Shown: piece after piece, positions 1 through 11,074 of the stretch
Layout of the letters: each line of letters begins with the position of its first letter
Numbering within the stretch: the first letter of the stretch is position 1
Assembly: GCF_003171515.1 (NCBI RefSeq)
Contig: NC_089399.1
Coordinates: 248,001 to 312,000 of the forward strand
Source: Pyrenophora tritici-repentis
Lineage: Eukaryota > Ascomycota > Dothideomycetes > Pleosporales > Pleosporaceae
Direction: 5' to 3'
DNA length: 64,000 bases
Position numbers and translations under genes: made by a program
The notes under the pieces: generated by a model
What the model saw: the letters and a program-made list of their open reading frames with translations, nothing else
Database searches by the model: none
Told to the model about the DNA's origin: nothing

Positions 1-693
1 GTGTTCAACTTCAGCATCGTACGGGGCCTCTAACAAAGCAATCTGGAGAAATGCATCAACAGTAGTATGACCGATGACCCAGTTGAGAGTTTGCAGAACA
101 TGCCACTCCATCTGGGTGAACATCTCATCGTCGTAGAGAGAGCAGCACATCGACTTCAGCTCCCGCACGGTAGGGACGCGGTCTTTCTTGTCGCCGTACT
201 TGGCGGCAATGAGAAGAGCAGCGCAGCCAACAAGTTGGTAGTGACGCTTGTAGACGACACGACGCGAGCAGTAGCGGTCGAGCAGGTTGACAGCGAGGAA
301 GAGAGTCTCGGGCAACAGCTGGAAGGCGGCGTGAGCTTCAACCAAGAAGTCAAGGAGGTAGGGGCGCATGAACCACTGGATTTCGGTCTGAATGTCAATG
401 GAGTTGACATCGGGCAAGGTTTGTGACTGGGCTTGGTTAGCGGTGCATTCGGTAATCATCTTCCTCCAATCACTGACCTCCATGTGCATCATGTGCTGCA
501 TTATGTCTTCTTGGTATTCATCAGCCGTTAGTTTCGAAAGCTCGTCAGCGATGGCCCGTTGCTGCATCTTTGATACTGCTCGGTGGCGTTCTCTAGCTTC
601 GGCTCGCATAGCGTAGATGCCGTCATCATGTGACTCTACAAAGTATGAGTCGCACTGGCCGTAACGGCTCTGGGATTGTTGGGAGTACGCCAT
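1..693 (-). CDS. CLN1: G1-type cyclin, N-terminal part (cut by window edge)
   Basis: Reads on the minus strand from an ATG at 693 for 231 codons without a stop and runs off the left edge, so the C-terminus is missing. Residues 1-75 are a polar leader rich in Gln, Glu and Met. A cyclin box starts near residue 85: an [13 protein letters not shown] helix (counterpart of the MRxxLVDWLVEVH signature), then [13 protein letters not shown], then [16 protein letters not shown], then a Met/Trp-rich segment before [10 protein letters not shown]. This order is typical of the Cln/Puc1 group of G1 cyclins, which activate the main CDK at Start and in filamentous fungi affect polarity and conidiation. No intron is visible in this part. 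The start was chosen as the first ATG of the open frame. The family call is firm; the exact subgroup (Cln1/Puc1 rather than another fungal G1 cyclin) is likely but not proved. An unusually long upstream gap separates it from UTP4. Confidence 0.85.
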   Translation of the reverse strand, partial: MAYSQQSQSRYGQCDSYFVESHDDGIYAMRAEARERHRAVSKMQQRAIADELSKLTADEYQEDIMQHMMHMEVSDWRKMITECTANQAQSQTLPDVNSIDIQTEIQWFMRPYLLDFLVEAHAAFQLLPETLFLAVNLLDRYCSRRVVYKRHYQLVGCAALLIAAKYGDKKDRVPTVRELKSMCCSLYDDEMFTQMEWHVLQTLNWVIGHTTVDAFLQIALLEAPYDAEVEH

Positions 694-3392
694 CTTGTTG
701 ATGAAGTGTCGAAATAGTAGTCGTCAGGTCTCCGGGATAGACGTGGTTAGTGGTTGGACGATCGATGTGTTGATACGTTCGCTGTGAGTGAGTGGATGGC
801 GTCAAATGATGAGCCGGTCTAGAGAGTGGCAGCCTGGAGGCAACTGGTACAAAGAGGGTGATTAGTTGATATGTAAAGCAAGGTCCGTGGTTGGCGATTC
901 TCGGTGGCTTGAGGGGCGAGTATATGGTTGACGGGCCTGGAACAGGTGCATTAGCGTGCGTCCAAGTCAGGCACCTCCGACTTCGGGTTAAGCGAGGCCG
1001 TGACTGTGGCACATACCTTTGTAGAATTAATACAATTAGGGTAAAGAGTGAACGGAGTGTAAAAACACCAAAGAGACAGCTGAAGAAGTCGGAGAAAAAG
1101 AGTCCCTTGCTAATGGCATCCAGAAAACAGGGCGATGTATGCGGTCTCGTATTGTTCCCACGGTGAGAAGGGAGGTCGTAGGGGCAGAGCACGAGCTAAC
1201 GAGTCCGCCGGGTAGGGGTAAATCGCCAAGAGATGGAATGCAAAGATCCCAGTGCTGGCGACAGTATCTAGGCGGTTGTGAGCAAGTTATCGGTCGAAGT
1301 GAAGGCGACTACTGACTCACGACCTATGCGGCGCTAGTTGCGGAGACAGGTGCAGCTGGAAGTGGACGATCTATGTCAAGATGTTGTCAGCAGTTGTTCA
1401 TATATGAGAGCGGAGCCCCTGTTGTCAAGGGCGGCTTGGTAGCGGTCCGGCCAGTGAATTGAAATGACGGTAGTCAGCACTACGCGTAGTGGAATGGGGC
1501 GGAGAAATCCGGTGTGGAGGCGGCGTGGCGTTTGTAGGCATACCCCTAGTGGCGATATGACCCTGACGATAGGCGAAAGTATAGGCGGTGTAAGAGCCGG
1601 CGAGGCGCAATCGATACAGTATAGCCCTTTGGCAAGTCTCCCATTGCGCAGTAGCACACTGGCAGCTTGCAGTCGAGGTGAAGCCGTCGCGTGGGTCATG
1701 ATGAGAGATGCTGGCGTGGTATGCAATCTTGGGTGAAGCGAAGCGTGGTGGTATTGGCGAGACGGTTTCTTATCGACGTTGTAGAAGGAAGGTGCCATCC
1801 GATGGTGTGGCATGCAGCCGATAGTCCAAGACCATTCCCCAGACCTCATACCTAAATTCCTCACCCTTGGCTCGCCCAATCCTTATCCTCACTCATCCTG
1901 CGATATTTTGCACTGCCAGACAGACAATCTCCTGGTTCCAAATCGGGTCGGGCCATGGCATTGAACACTTGTCGTAAACGGGATCCAGGTACTAGCGGAA
2001 GCATGCGGAGTTCAAACAGGAGAAAAGTAAGCACCTACCGAGGGATTGTCACACACGAGGCTGGTAGCACAGAAGTCTGGGGCGACGACTGTAGAGGCAG
2101 CAAGAGACTAGAGTACAGCGAGGGCGCTTGTTCTCAGCTATCTCTACGTCCAGCGAGAGACGAGGTAGGCAGTCGGCGGATGAATAAAGCTGGAAGGCAC
2201 AGAGAGTCTATTACGCTTCACGGTCCTATTCGAGGAGAGACGGCGGTCGGGTGTTTGGGGACCGGGAGCAGGAGATGGGAGTTTTATGGAAAGATAGGAG
2301 CCGAAATCGTCAGCACCACATCAGATCCAAGAATTCTCCGTGCTCGACCGTAGTTTAAAGAGAGAGGTATGAGAAGGAGGGTGAGGAGGTAAGAGAGAGC
2401 ACGATACAGACGGACGCAGCTTCGAGAAAACGACTGGGCGAGCATGGCCTAGGAGGTTGAGCTAACCTGATTCTGATACACGGCAACATGTACAGCTGGG
2501 AACAGGGAACGTCCTACGCCCACAGCGCCCAGCCAACCGATGCGTGTTCCGCCGCCGTCGTGCCCCATTGTGGATCATCCATGGCGTTTTTTGCGTCTGG
2601 GAAGCTTCGTCCAGGAGACACGCCCATTGAACGCGTTCTAGTCCCGTCCGCATCTTCCGCAAATATAACCAGAATGGTTGCTCCCGCTCGCTGTCGCTCG
2701 CACCCGCTGCTGTGCACGCGCCAGGGCTTCAGGACGCTGTCTCTGCTTGGACATGGGGGTCAAATGCAGTCCACTAGCAGTCAGCGAGACTGAGTGCCGG
2801 CCACTGTGCCCTATGCAGGTCTTGGCCGTGTCCGAAGCAACTTGTTTCCTGTGCGCAGGCGACAGATACATTGGACAGCGATCGTAGGCCCATCCTGCAA
2901 CCTTGTATAGCTCTGCATGAGCGGCCTCACCGGAGCTGGACAAGGCCCTGATTCGAGCGGGGACAGGCGAGGAGAACAGCCACCATTGACCACCACCACG
3001 CTGGTCAGGCCGTCACTCACCCGCGCAGCCCAAGCCGCGTCGACGAGGAACTGTGACTGCAGCGGCGACTATTTGTGCGCGCGCGCTGTGGGCTCAGTCC
3101 TACGCTGCAGTAAGGCCGAGTCGTGGTTCCCCTGACATAGGGACGGACAGCTGAGTTTAGACTCGCGCCAAGCAGAGTCCTGGGGTCCCATATCGTCATA
3201 ATTTTACTATTGATGAGAGTTGCAAGGCTCCTCCTTTTAACACATAAAAAGAAGCTTGCCGGCACGCAGCATCCCTGTCACGCGTCGCACCGCGAACACT
3301 GCCCGCGCACACGGTTTGTGGTCGACTTGGGTGACCGGGTCGTGTTGGGGGCTGTCAATACCATCTACAGTCAGGAGGAGATTTTGGTGGAT

Positions 3393-3566
3393 TCATTCAA
3401 GAGGCCACGGTCGACTCCACGGCTTCTGCTCATGTTGGTCGACATGGTTGTTTGCTGAATAGGGGACTTGTGCGCAACGTCGGCACCGCATGTCAATCGG
3501 CCGTGTACCACGTCCAGACGGTCCCTTGCAGGACTGGCAAACGATGCGCCCGTTGGAGATGTCCAT
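3393..3566 (-). CDS. possible 57-aa zinc-ribbon-like microprotein
   Basis: A short minus-strand frame starts at an ATG at 3566 in a good context (AACCATGG) and ends at TGA 3393-3395. The peptide has a CQSC pair at residues 10-13 and a CRRC pair at about 29-32, separated by 15 residues rich in Gly, Arg and Lys. This is the spacing of a small four-cysteine zinc ribbon. The C-terminal 20 residues are rich in His, Trp and Pro. I do not recognise a family. It sits alone in a long intergenic region, so it may be a real small gene, an exon of a gene I could not assemble, or a chance frame. Only the cysteine pattern supports it. Confidence 0.22.
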   Translation of the reverse strand: MDISNGRIVCQSCKGPSGRGTRPIDMRCRRCAQVPYSANNHVDQHEQKPWSRPWPLE

Positions 3567-4142
3567 GGTTTGGGGCGACTCTCACTCTGGCATCATGACG
3601 GGGATTGCAGTTGGTAATCCGAGGCTGCAGCTGCTCGATAGTAGCGTCTAGCGCCCCGTAATCTGGTTATATGCACGCGTTCTGATAGCTTTTACTAGCA
3701 ACGCGTCTCGGAAGCTAACTTGGTTTCGTACAAATTGGGCGACTCGGTGGGTTTCTGGCAAGCCTCGACTGCGAAGTTTCCAGAAATCAGCCGTAGACCT
3801 TCCCTTGCTGGACAGTGGCGGGGGGTTGGCTGATACGACCGGGTCATCTATTACGAGGGCTTTGTTGCGCCGCATGCAAACACATGACCTACCCCATCAC
3901 CATCATAAGAAGCAACGATTGACTTGACGCCGTGATGGTGCGGGCAGCGTGGACAGTTATTTTTTTTGATTATGCATGAGGCATCTTGAGTAAGGAAGCA
4001 TGCGGGTTTGCGGCTCCCTAAGATTAGGCGAGCCTCAGCTTTCTCCCCGGGTGCATTGCCCTCATCAGCCGTGTCTGGTGTCGAGGTGGTGCAAGTGCAA
4101 GCATATGCGGCCGCATCCCCACATATAACTCGCATCTGTTGC

Positions 4143-4168
4143 CTGTTACCTGTTACCTGTTACCTGTT
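4143..4168. repeat. short tandem repeat, 7-bp unit x3.7
   Basis: Three perfect copies of CTGTTAC are followed by a partial fourth copy. It lies in non-coding sequence. No function is apparent. Confidence 0.9.
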
Positions 4169-6730
4169 GCTCTTATGCTGTCGCCCACACACACAGGTGT
4201 TGCATCAAGACAGGGCTTCACCCTGTCAGCAAACACGTGATGTCAGCGCCCCCCCAGCTTCATGTCTCCATCAGCCTATGCTGCTCAATCTACCGCGTTT
4301 CGCAACCCGTCTGGCAGATAATTACGATGAGATGCGTCCTCGGATATCGACATGCGCCTTGGCCCATCATCTCGCAGCCATGCATGTTAGTGTTAGCGCA
4401 ATCTTGCGTGTTCATCATCTGAGTAAAAAAGCACCATGCCGACACGACACGGCCACGGCCACTCGGCCATGTTCATGTTGATCCTCCAACCGTCTTGCCT
4501 CAGCCTGTCGCTGCAGCTAGCAGCTCTCCCGACCTCCGTAATTGTGTCGTCCCCCAGCCACCACTGCACCTCAGCACGGCCAGGACCCAGCCATTATGTC
4601 ACTCGTCACGAAGAAAACGCGTCCAAAAGTGCTTGAGCTGTGCGCACGCGACGAAACCTTGGAAATGCAGCCTATTTTCTCATCTTACTCCGTGCTCGCC
4701 TGTGTCGGGCGGACCACCTCACTTTGATTGTGGGCCCATCTTGACTGTCAGCTCCATTACTTGTACGTACTTGTACGCAAATTTGCTCCGACTTTTTCAT
4801 CAATTCGTCAAGAAGCGGATCAGTGGCAGAAAAATGTTTGTCGGTATCACAAGACGTCAACCGCTGCACCGAGCAACCAGGCGCCGAGACGTGGAAGGAT
4901 CCCTATCCTCCAGCTCCATCGCTTTAGCGCGTTACCTGGACACTGCATGCACTTGTCAGAACATCTGTGCATGCTTGCACCACCGAGGATGAGCAGACTT
5001 TTAAACTGCCTGTGGAAATGGCTGCGGGAAGCATGCTGCATGTTTCAATACTTCAACATCCGCTCTGCTGCATCAATCAACGTGAGGGGACGTGGCTCCC
5101 GCCTGTCGCCACCACAATCTTCCGACGCCTTCACGGCTGACTGACTGTCGCACGTATCATGAGGCCCGCAGTGATAACGCTTACTATGACATACCCCGCT
5201 CGACGGTCCAAGCGTAAGACTTGACATTGGCAAGGTTCGACCTTTGCTTCATCGCGAGATCATCAACACAATTGCTTCCAGACACGTCTTGGTTATTTAG
5301 CCCTGACGAAACCCCTGAAACAAGACCTTGAACGCGTACCGCATACGCGCAACCTTATGGTTCACACCACCGCAAGGTACCATGACACACTTGTGGGTGT
5401 GCTGAGTATGATCATCGTAGCCTTCATCTCGACTTAACGCAACCTCCGATATTGACTGGTCGTGTGCCCTTGAAATCATTATTACCCAGGGCAACCCCTT
5501 AGTGCTCTCGGATTGCTTTTTCAGCTGTGCAAACTTAGCCAAACTAAATCCAATTAATGCTCCTAAGCCTAACAGACTTTGGTAGCGAAGGGATGCCCCG
5601 AATTGACGCTTCACAACACCATCAACGGAAGCCCCGGCATGCACACCCGTAGGCGGTGCTCCCACGTGCGTTCAGCCACCAACGCTTCTAGAGCAACGGT
5701 TTTGTCATGACGATGTTCTTGAAACGATGATTTCGGTCCGCCCGTGGGCGCCAAAGCTAGTCTTGACTCGCGCTATATTGCCGTCGCTATTCTCAACAGG
5801 TAGCCCGTCGCGACATTTTGCCGAGGCGGTGCTGGGGCTATTGAAAATGTAGATCAACGCCCTCCGACGTCAGTATCGAAGTGCAATAATCATTACGACA
5901 AGGCCAGAACCATTGCGAATTGATGTGCTAGTATATCTATAGCATGATTGTGTGCCCAGAACTCTACGTAGAGTGCATTATGCTTATCGACGCAATGCGC
6001 TTGTCGAACTTTCAATGCCATCATGTATAGTCTCGTTCCACCGCGAGTATTTTTGGCCGCAGCGTTCAAGGGCCTCAACAGAGCTAGTTGTCTTGTTTTT
6101 GCTTGCATGATATGGTCTGAATTAGAGCCACAGCAGCTGCGTGTAACAACTACAAATGCACCTTACTGCAAAAACCAGCCATGCAATATTTGGCACAGCG
6201 TGGGATGCCCACCTGCTCCTTTGCTCCCTTGCCGTCCAAGTGTAACACCTTGATTATAGCAAAGTCTCCCGTATGTTTGTGAGGTGAGGGTCGCTATCTT
6301 ATAGTGCTCAACGTGTCGATAACCGGCGTGATGGCTCTCGGGTATGCTCGTGGAGCGCGGAGTCAGGTTATAGCACAAGGCTGCGGTACAGGGACTAAAT
6401 GGTGCGAGTGAATGTTCAGGAGCATAGTATGAAGCAATTGAGAAAACAGCTGAGTGTCCAGCTGGTTCTGTTGCGATGTTTTTGCCATTGCAGTGGATAA
6501 TATCGTGAGGTTGCTGCGGAGGAGATGCGGAGGTCGTCGATAGCTCGGAAAAACTGTGACCGAGCTCCGGTCAGACCCACCGAAAAGTCGTCTCGCCAAG
6601 AGTTCGAGAGAACTTCAAGATCAAGCTCGGCCGTCGCAATGTCTGTATTGCCTTGATGTCAGCGCTCAGCCTGTAGACGTGCGCGTAGATTACCATATAA
6701 CGAGGCGCAACAACTCTCCCAGCGCCAATC

Positions 6731-9494
6731 ATGGACATTCACCGCTCCCGTTTCGTGCCCTATCCGCCTTCTGCAATCAACGCGCTCGCCTTTTCACACC
6801 CGGAAGCCGAACACGGGCAGCAAGAACAAGATTCTCTGCGACTCGCGATTGGACGCGCAAATGGAAACATCGAGATATGGAACCCAGCAAAGGGTTCTTG
6901 GTTGCAAGAGAAGGTCTTTTATGGGGGTAAAGACAGGAGCGTCGAAGGGCTTGCCTGGACTCAAGAGCCGGATGAGCGCAATGCGCATGGAAAGATTGTG
7001 CCCGGGCGCCTGAGGCTCTTCAGTATCGGCTACTCCAGTAGCGTTACAGAATGGGATTTGATCACCGGCCTTCCTGCGCGCCATTCCGACGGTAACCACA
7101 GCGAAGTCTGGTGCTTCGCTGCTCAGCCTAGGCAGAAGAATATGGCGAAAGGCGCAAAAGAACTTCATATGCGCCAGAAACTAGTCGCTGGTTGCGCAGA
7201 TGGAACAATCGTTTTACTATCTACAGAAGACAACGACCTCACCTTCGAGCGCTTCGTTTCTCGCGCCACGAACAAGAAGGCGCGCGCACTGAGTATCACA
7301 TACAAGGATCAGAACACTGTATTGGCCGGATTTGCGGACAGCATGATTCGAGTGTTCGATACGAGGAATGGCAACGTCATCAGAAGCATATCCCTAGGTA
7401 GCGGTCCCAGTGGCGGACCAAAGGAAATCTTGGTGTGGAAGGTTAAGTGCCTTCCAAACGGCGATTTCGTATCTGGCGACTCGACTGGTGATATTCGGAT
7501 CTACAATGGCAAGAACTACAGTCAGGTGCAGAGGATATCTGGACACGAGGCGGATGTACTTGATCTCGCTGTAACGCGCGACGGATGCAGCATCTTCAGT
7601 GCTGGTATGGATCGCCGCACCTGTCTCTACACAAGCAAGAAAGGACAATCTGGTCAGAGCGGAAAATGGCGAAAGGTGTCACACCAGAGGCATCATGAGC
7701 ATGATGTCAAAACCATGGCGACATACGAAGGCAACAAACTCAGCGTTGTGGTCACCGGAGGTATGGCAACCCCTTCGATTTGAAAATGGCTAAACTAACA
7801 CTAAAAAAGGTATCGACACACAGCCGATTGTTGTCCCTATCCGTCAATTCGGAAGGGAACTAAGCCGTGGTCTTCCAGCTTTGCCTCCTACACCCCCTCT
7901 GACGAGCGCCCCCGACGCAAGGTTGTTGGTCAGTTGGTGGAATACAGAAGTGCGGATATGGCGTGTCAAACCCCAGGATGACGGTACGGAGAAGCCCAAG
8001 GTGGTCGCACGCCTGGCTCTACAAGGAGAGGAGAACATCATATCGGTATCGATTTCCGGAGATGGTGGGCTTTTGGCTGTTGCAACAGCCAGTATGGTTA
8101 AGCTGTTCCAGCTGCTACATCCACAGGCAGGAGCTGGTGCCGGTCTACGTATACGAAAGCTCGATATGCCTTCGATTGCGGGTGCAAAATCACTAAAGAT
8201 GTCCGCAGCCGGCACATGGCTTGCAGCAATCCTAGCAACCGACGAGGTACGGCTGGTTAGGATAGTGCGGACAAACGATCCCACAGATATGCCTCGCGCA
8301 TTGGAGAAAGTACAGCCTCTCTATCGACTCGATCGCGATATGACTACCCACAATTCACTGAGCGGCCCCTCGGGTTCTTACGAACGATCCATCGCACATG
8401 CGAACTTTTCCAAAGATGGCAACGTCTTCGCAGTGGTTGACCTGGCTGGCTATGTGGATACATGGGTCATTGAAGGGCACGAAGATGCTACCGCGCCAGA
8501 GATTGACGTCGATGATTCAAGCCCAGCTATGGAAGATGCCGATGGTTCAGACGACGAGGAAGAGTCCTATGAGCAAATAACATACCTCGGCCAGCACTGG
8601 ATAAGAAATCCCTCTGGTCACCTCCTCCCTCGTCTCGACGCAACGCCCGTTCTACTCTCTTTCCAACCCACCCCGGACGCCTCGACTCAACCAGTACCCA
8701 ACGGCAACCCCGCTGTCCACCCCACGAGACAAAACCCGCACCCTCACTCCCACGAGCTACCCACGGGCGACTACCACCTCCTCCTTGTCTCGGCAGAACA
8801 CCAACTCTACCTCTTTGACGTAATGTCCGGCCGTCTCTCCGACTGGTCGCGAAGAAACCCGCCTTCCAGCTACCCACGCGAATACAAGCAACTCGACCTC
8901 CCCGCCAAAGGCTGTATCTGGGACATATCAGCCTCCACCTCCCAACGCCGCGTGTGGCTCTACGGCGAAAAATGGCTCTTCATGTTCGACCTCGGAAAAG
9001 ACCTCAACACGACCGTCTCCGACGCCGAGCAGCACGCGGGCAAGAAGCGTAAGCGCGACCTTGTCAGCAAACACAACAGCGGCGCTGGTGACGCGGTTCC
9101 CCCCAAAGAAGCCCCCGTCACCAAAATGCGCAAGTTCCAGACCGACGACGACGAAAAGGCACGCCAGAAGTGGATCGATGTTAATGCCCCGCTGCGTAAA
9201 TCAGACGCTGAGGACGATGACGACGACGATGCCGAGGGCGACGCGAATCCCTTGGCTAGTCTACGTAGGGCAAACACGCAAGACGGTAAGGAGCACCAGC
9301 AACAGCAAAACGGTCATGACGAGGATCAGCAGACTAAGCCGTGGTGGCATACGCTCAAGTACCGCCCTATACTCGGTATTGTGCCCATTAGTGCGGATGA
9401 TGGCGTTCATGCGCCAGAGGTGGTGCTGGTGGAGCGGCCGAGTTGGGATCTGGATCTTCCGCCTAGGTTTGTGGGAAGTCATGAACAGCAGTGA
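6731..9494 (+). CDS. UTP4: UTP4/Cirhin, U3 snoRNP small-subunit processome WD40 protein
   Basis: Two exons, 6731-7760 and 7810-9494, split by a 49-base intron (GTATGG donor, CTAACACTAAAAAAG end) that restores one 904-residue frame. The N-terminal half is a WD40 propeller; repeats begin with INALAFSHPE and end with blades such as GNIEIWNPAKG, SSSVTEWDL, GTIVLLS, DSMIRVFDTR, GDIRIYNGKNYSQVQRISGHEADV and DRRTCLYTSKK. A second propeller region lies in exon 2 (about residues 360-640). The C-terminus has lysine-rich and Asp/Glu-rich stretches, as expected for a nucleolar protein. UTP4 belongs to the t-UTP subcomplex, which supports rDNA transcription and 18S pre-rRNA processing. It is longer than yeast Utp4 (776 aa) because of low-complexity insertions. 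The start is the first ATG before the first blade. It converges on the SUR7-family gene, whose stop is 467 bases away. Confidence 0.92.
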
Positions 9495-9961
9495 GGGGGT
9501 TTTGGTTGTGTTTACGTATATGTGTGTGTATGCATGTTAGGTTAGAGAAATTAACCTTGTCGATTTTCCGAGACTTGGGTTGCGTGTGTTTGGTCATGTA
9601 GATGTTGGTGTTGAACATGCGAATCGTGCACAGCAAGCTTTTGGATGATGTGATGTAGATATAGATATGTATATGATGTTGTTTTGTTCATCTCAGTTTC
9701 GCTCATCCCTAATCTGCCGGGTATGTTGATAACGATACACGCCATGTAAAAGATGCAAGAACACCCCGTAAACAAAACCGTTGCCCAAATGCAAGAAAGC
9801 GCCATTCGGGGTATACCGACCCAGCACCTCTCACCCTCGCAGAACAGAAAAATCCAAAGAAAAGCAAATGGTCATACAAGTCGTTAAACAACAGTCAGTC
9901 CCTCACCCCCTTCCCCTTCTCACATCCCTCCTTACATCCTCCTAACCAAACCTCACGTTAT
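9495..9961. other. convergent 3' interval UTP4 / SUR7-family gene
   Basis: 467 bases between two converging stop codons. It should hold both 3' UTRs and polyadenylation signals. It contains T-rich and TG-rich stretches; I see no gene. Confidence 0.6.
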
Positions 9962-11074
9962 CTAAACCCTCGACCTAAACGGCTCATACGCCGTCGGACC
10001 CGCGGGCCCCTTGTTCTGATGCGACCCGGGCCACTCCTGCATCTGATGTCCCTGCTGTCCACCAAACGCGGGGCTAGAAACGCGCTCATACGTATACGGA
10101 GTCTTCTCGACGGAAACCTTCTTATGGGGGCTCTTGCCACTGCAGCAGCAGACGCTGATGAGCCAGAAGAAGCCCGAGGCGATGCTGAAGGCGACGGCGA
10201 GCCAGAGGGTGGAGAGCATGCGCGAGCCCATTGAGGCGTCGATGTTGTAGGGCTCGAGGACGGTTTTGAAGACGCCGGTTACGGTGCCGTAGATTGCTGT
10301 TGCTGTTGCGGCGGCGGCGAGGGCGAAGAGGGTTTGGGCCTGGGAAACGTTAGAAAAATGGGTTCTTGTGATGATGTTTGGGGCTGGGTTGGGTGGTGTT
10401 GAGGGGAGGACATACGGTAGAAACAATGGTAGTAACCAAACTACCCCAACGACTGAAAATCGCAAAAAAGCCAACGACAAACTCGACAATCGTCAAAACC
10501 AGGGTAATAACAAACGCCCAGTTCATCCATCCTGCTGCTTTCGCATACGCATTCATGCCCTTGTCGTACTTGTCGCCGAGCAGCGTCTGCACGCTTGTGT
10601 TGTTGAGCTGCCAGATAGCCAAGGGATCAAAGTGGAACTGGAACTTGCGAGGGGAGCAGTAGGTAATCTTCTCCTCGCCCGTCTTGTTGTTTACAATGTC
10701 GCCTTCGCAGTAGGAGAAGAGGCCAACTTGGTAGAAGTCCTTGAGTTCCTTTGAGTTTGCCTTTGCGCTGATGGCGTCGAGGAAGTCGTTGTTGATCTTG
10801 ACGCCCTTGGGCAGTTTGTCCGTGATGACATTCGGGTCGAGCGTTATGTTTGCTGTGTTGGCCTGGTGTCATGTTAGAGGGGGGAACAGTCGTGTACGGT
10901 TGTGTGTAGAGAACATACCCTGAAGAAATATAGTTCTCGTCCGAGATCGGTGGCCGGCGCGTTGTTACCCTTCCATGGTGTTTGGCCCATCATGACGATG
11001 ACAAAACATATTAAAGATGCGAGGGTAAGGCACATGGGCGTGAGAATACACGCAAAGCGACCGACTTTGCCCAT
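9962..11074 (-). CDS. SUR7/PalI-family four-helix plasma-membrane protein
   Basis: Three exons on the minus strand (11074-10919, 10862-10416, 10339-9962), all joined in phase 0, encode 326 residues. Topology fits the SUR7/PalI/Fmp45 family. An N-terminal helix (LTPMCLTLASLICFVIVMMG) is followed by a roughly 110-residue extracellular loop with two cysteines and N-glycosylation sites (ANIT, NNTS). Three further helices follow (WAFVITLVLTIVEFVVGFFAIF, ALAAAATATAIYGTVTG, LWLAVAFSIASGFFWLISVCC), then a cytosolic Pro/Gly/Ser tail. Members sit in eisosomes/MCC domains or act in ambient pH sensing; I cannot say which subgroup this is. An in-frame ATG at 11143 would add 23 residues before the first helix. 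I prefer 11074 because the following sequence (MGKVGRF) leads directly into the helix. Confidence 0.8.

Larger units (their letters stand above)
694..6730. other. 6 kb gene-poor divergent interval
   Basis: This interval lies between the starts of the G1 cyclin (-) and UTP4 (+). Open frames of 60-190 codons occur on both strands, but none shows a recognisable domain, and none can be spliced into a convincing longer frame. It probably holds the promoters and long 5' leaders of the two flanking genes. Two small items stand out and are listed separately: a 57-codon frame with two CxxC pairs (3393-3566, -) and a 7-bp tandem repeat (4143-4168). Confidence 0.6.

Noticed and set aside
626..1192. 188-codon minus-strand frame overlapping the cyclin start
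   Set aside because: It overlaps the start of the cyclin coding sequence in another frame and shows no domain.
1376..1879. 167-codon minus-strand frame in the cyclin upstream gap
   Set aside because: Composition is unlike the confirmed genes and no family resemblance is visible.
5227..5250. TTCGA-containing hairpin resembling a tRNA T-arm
   Set aside because: No matching acceptor, D or anticodon stems upstream.
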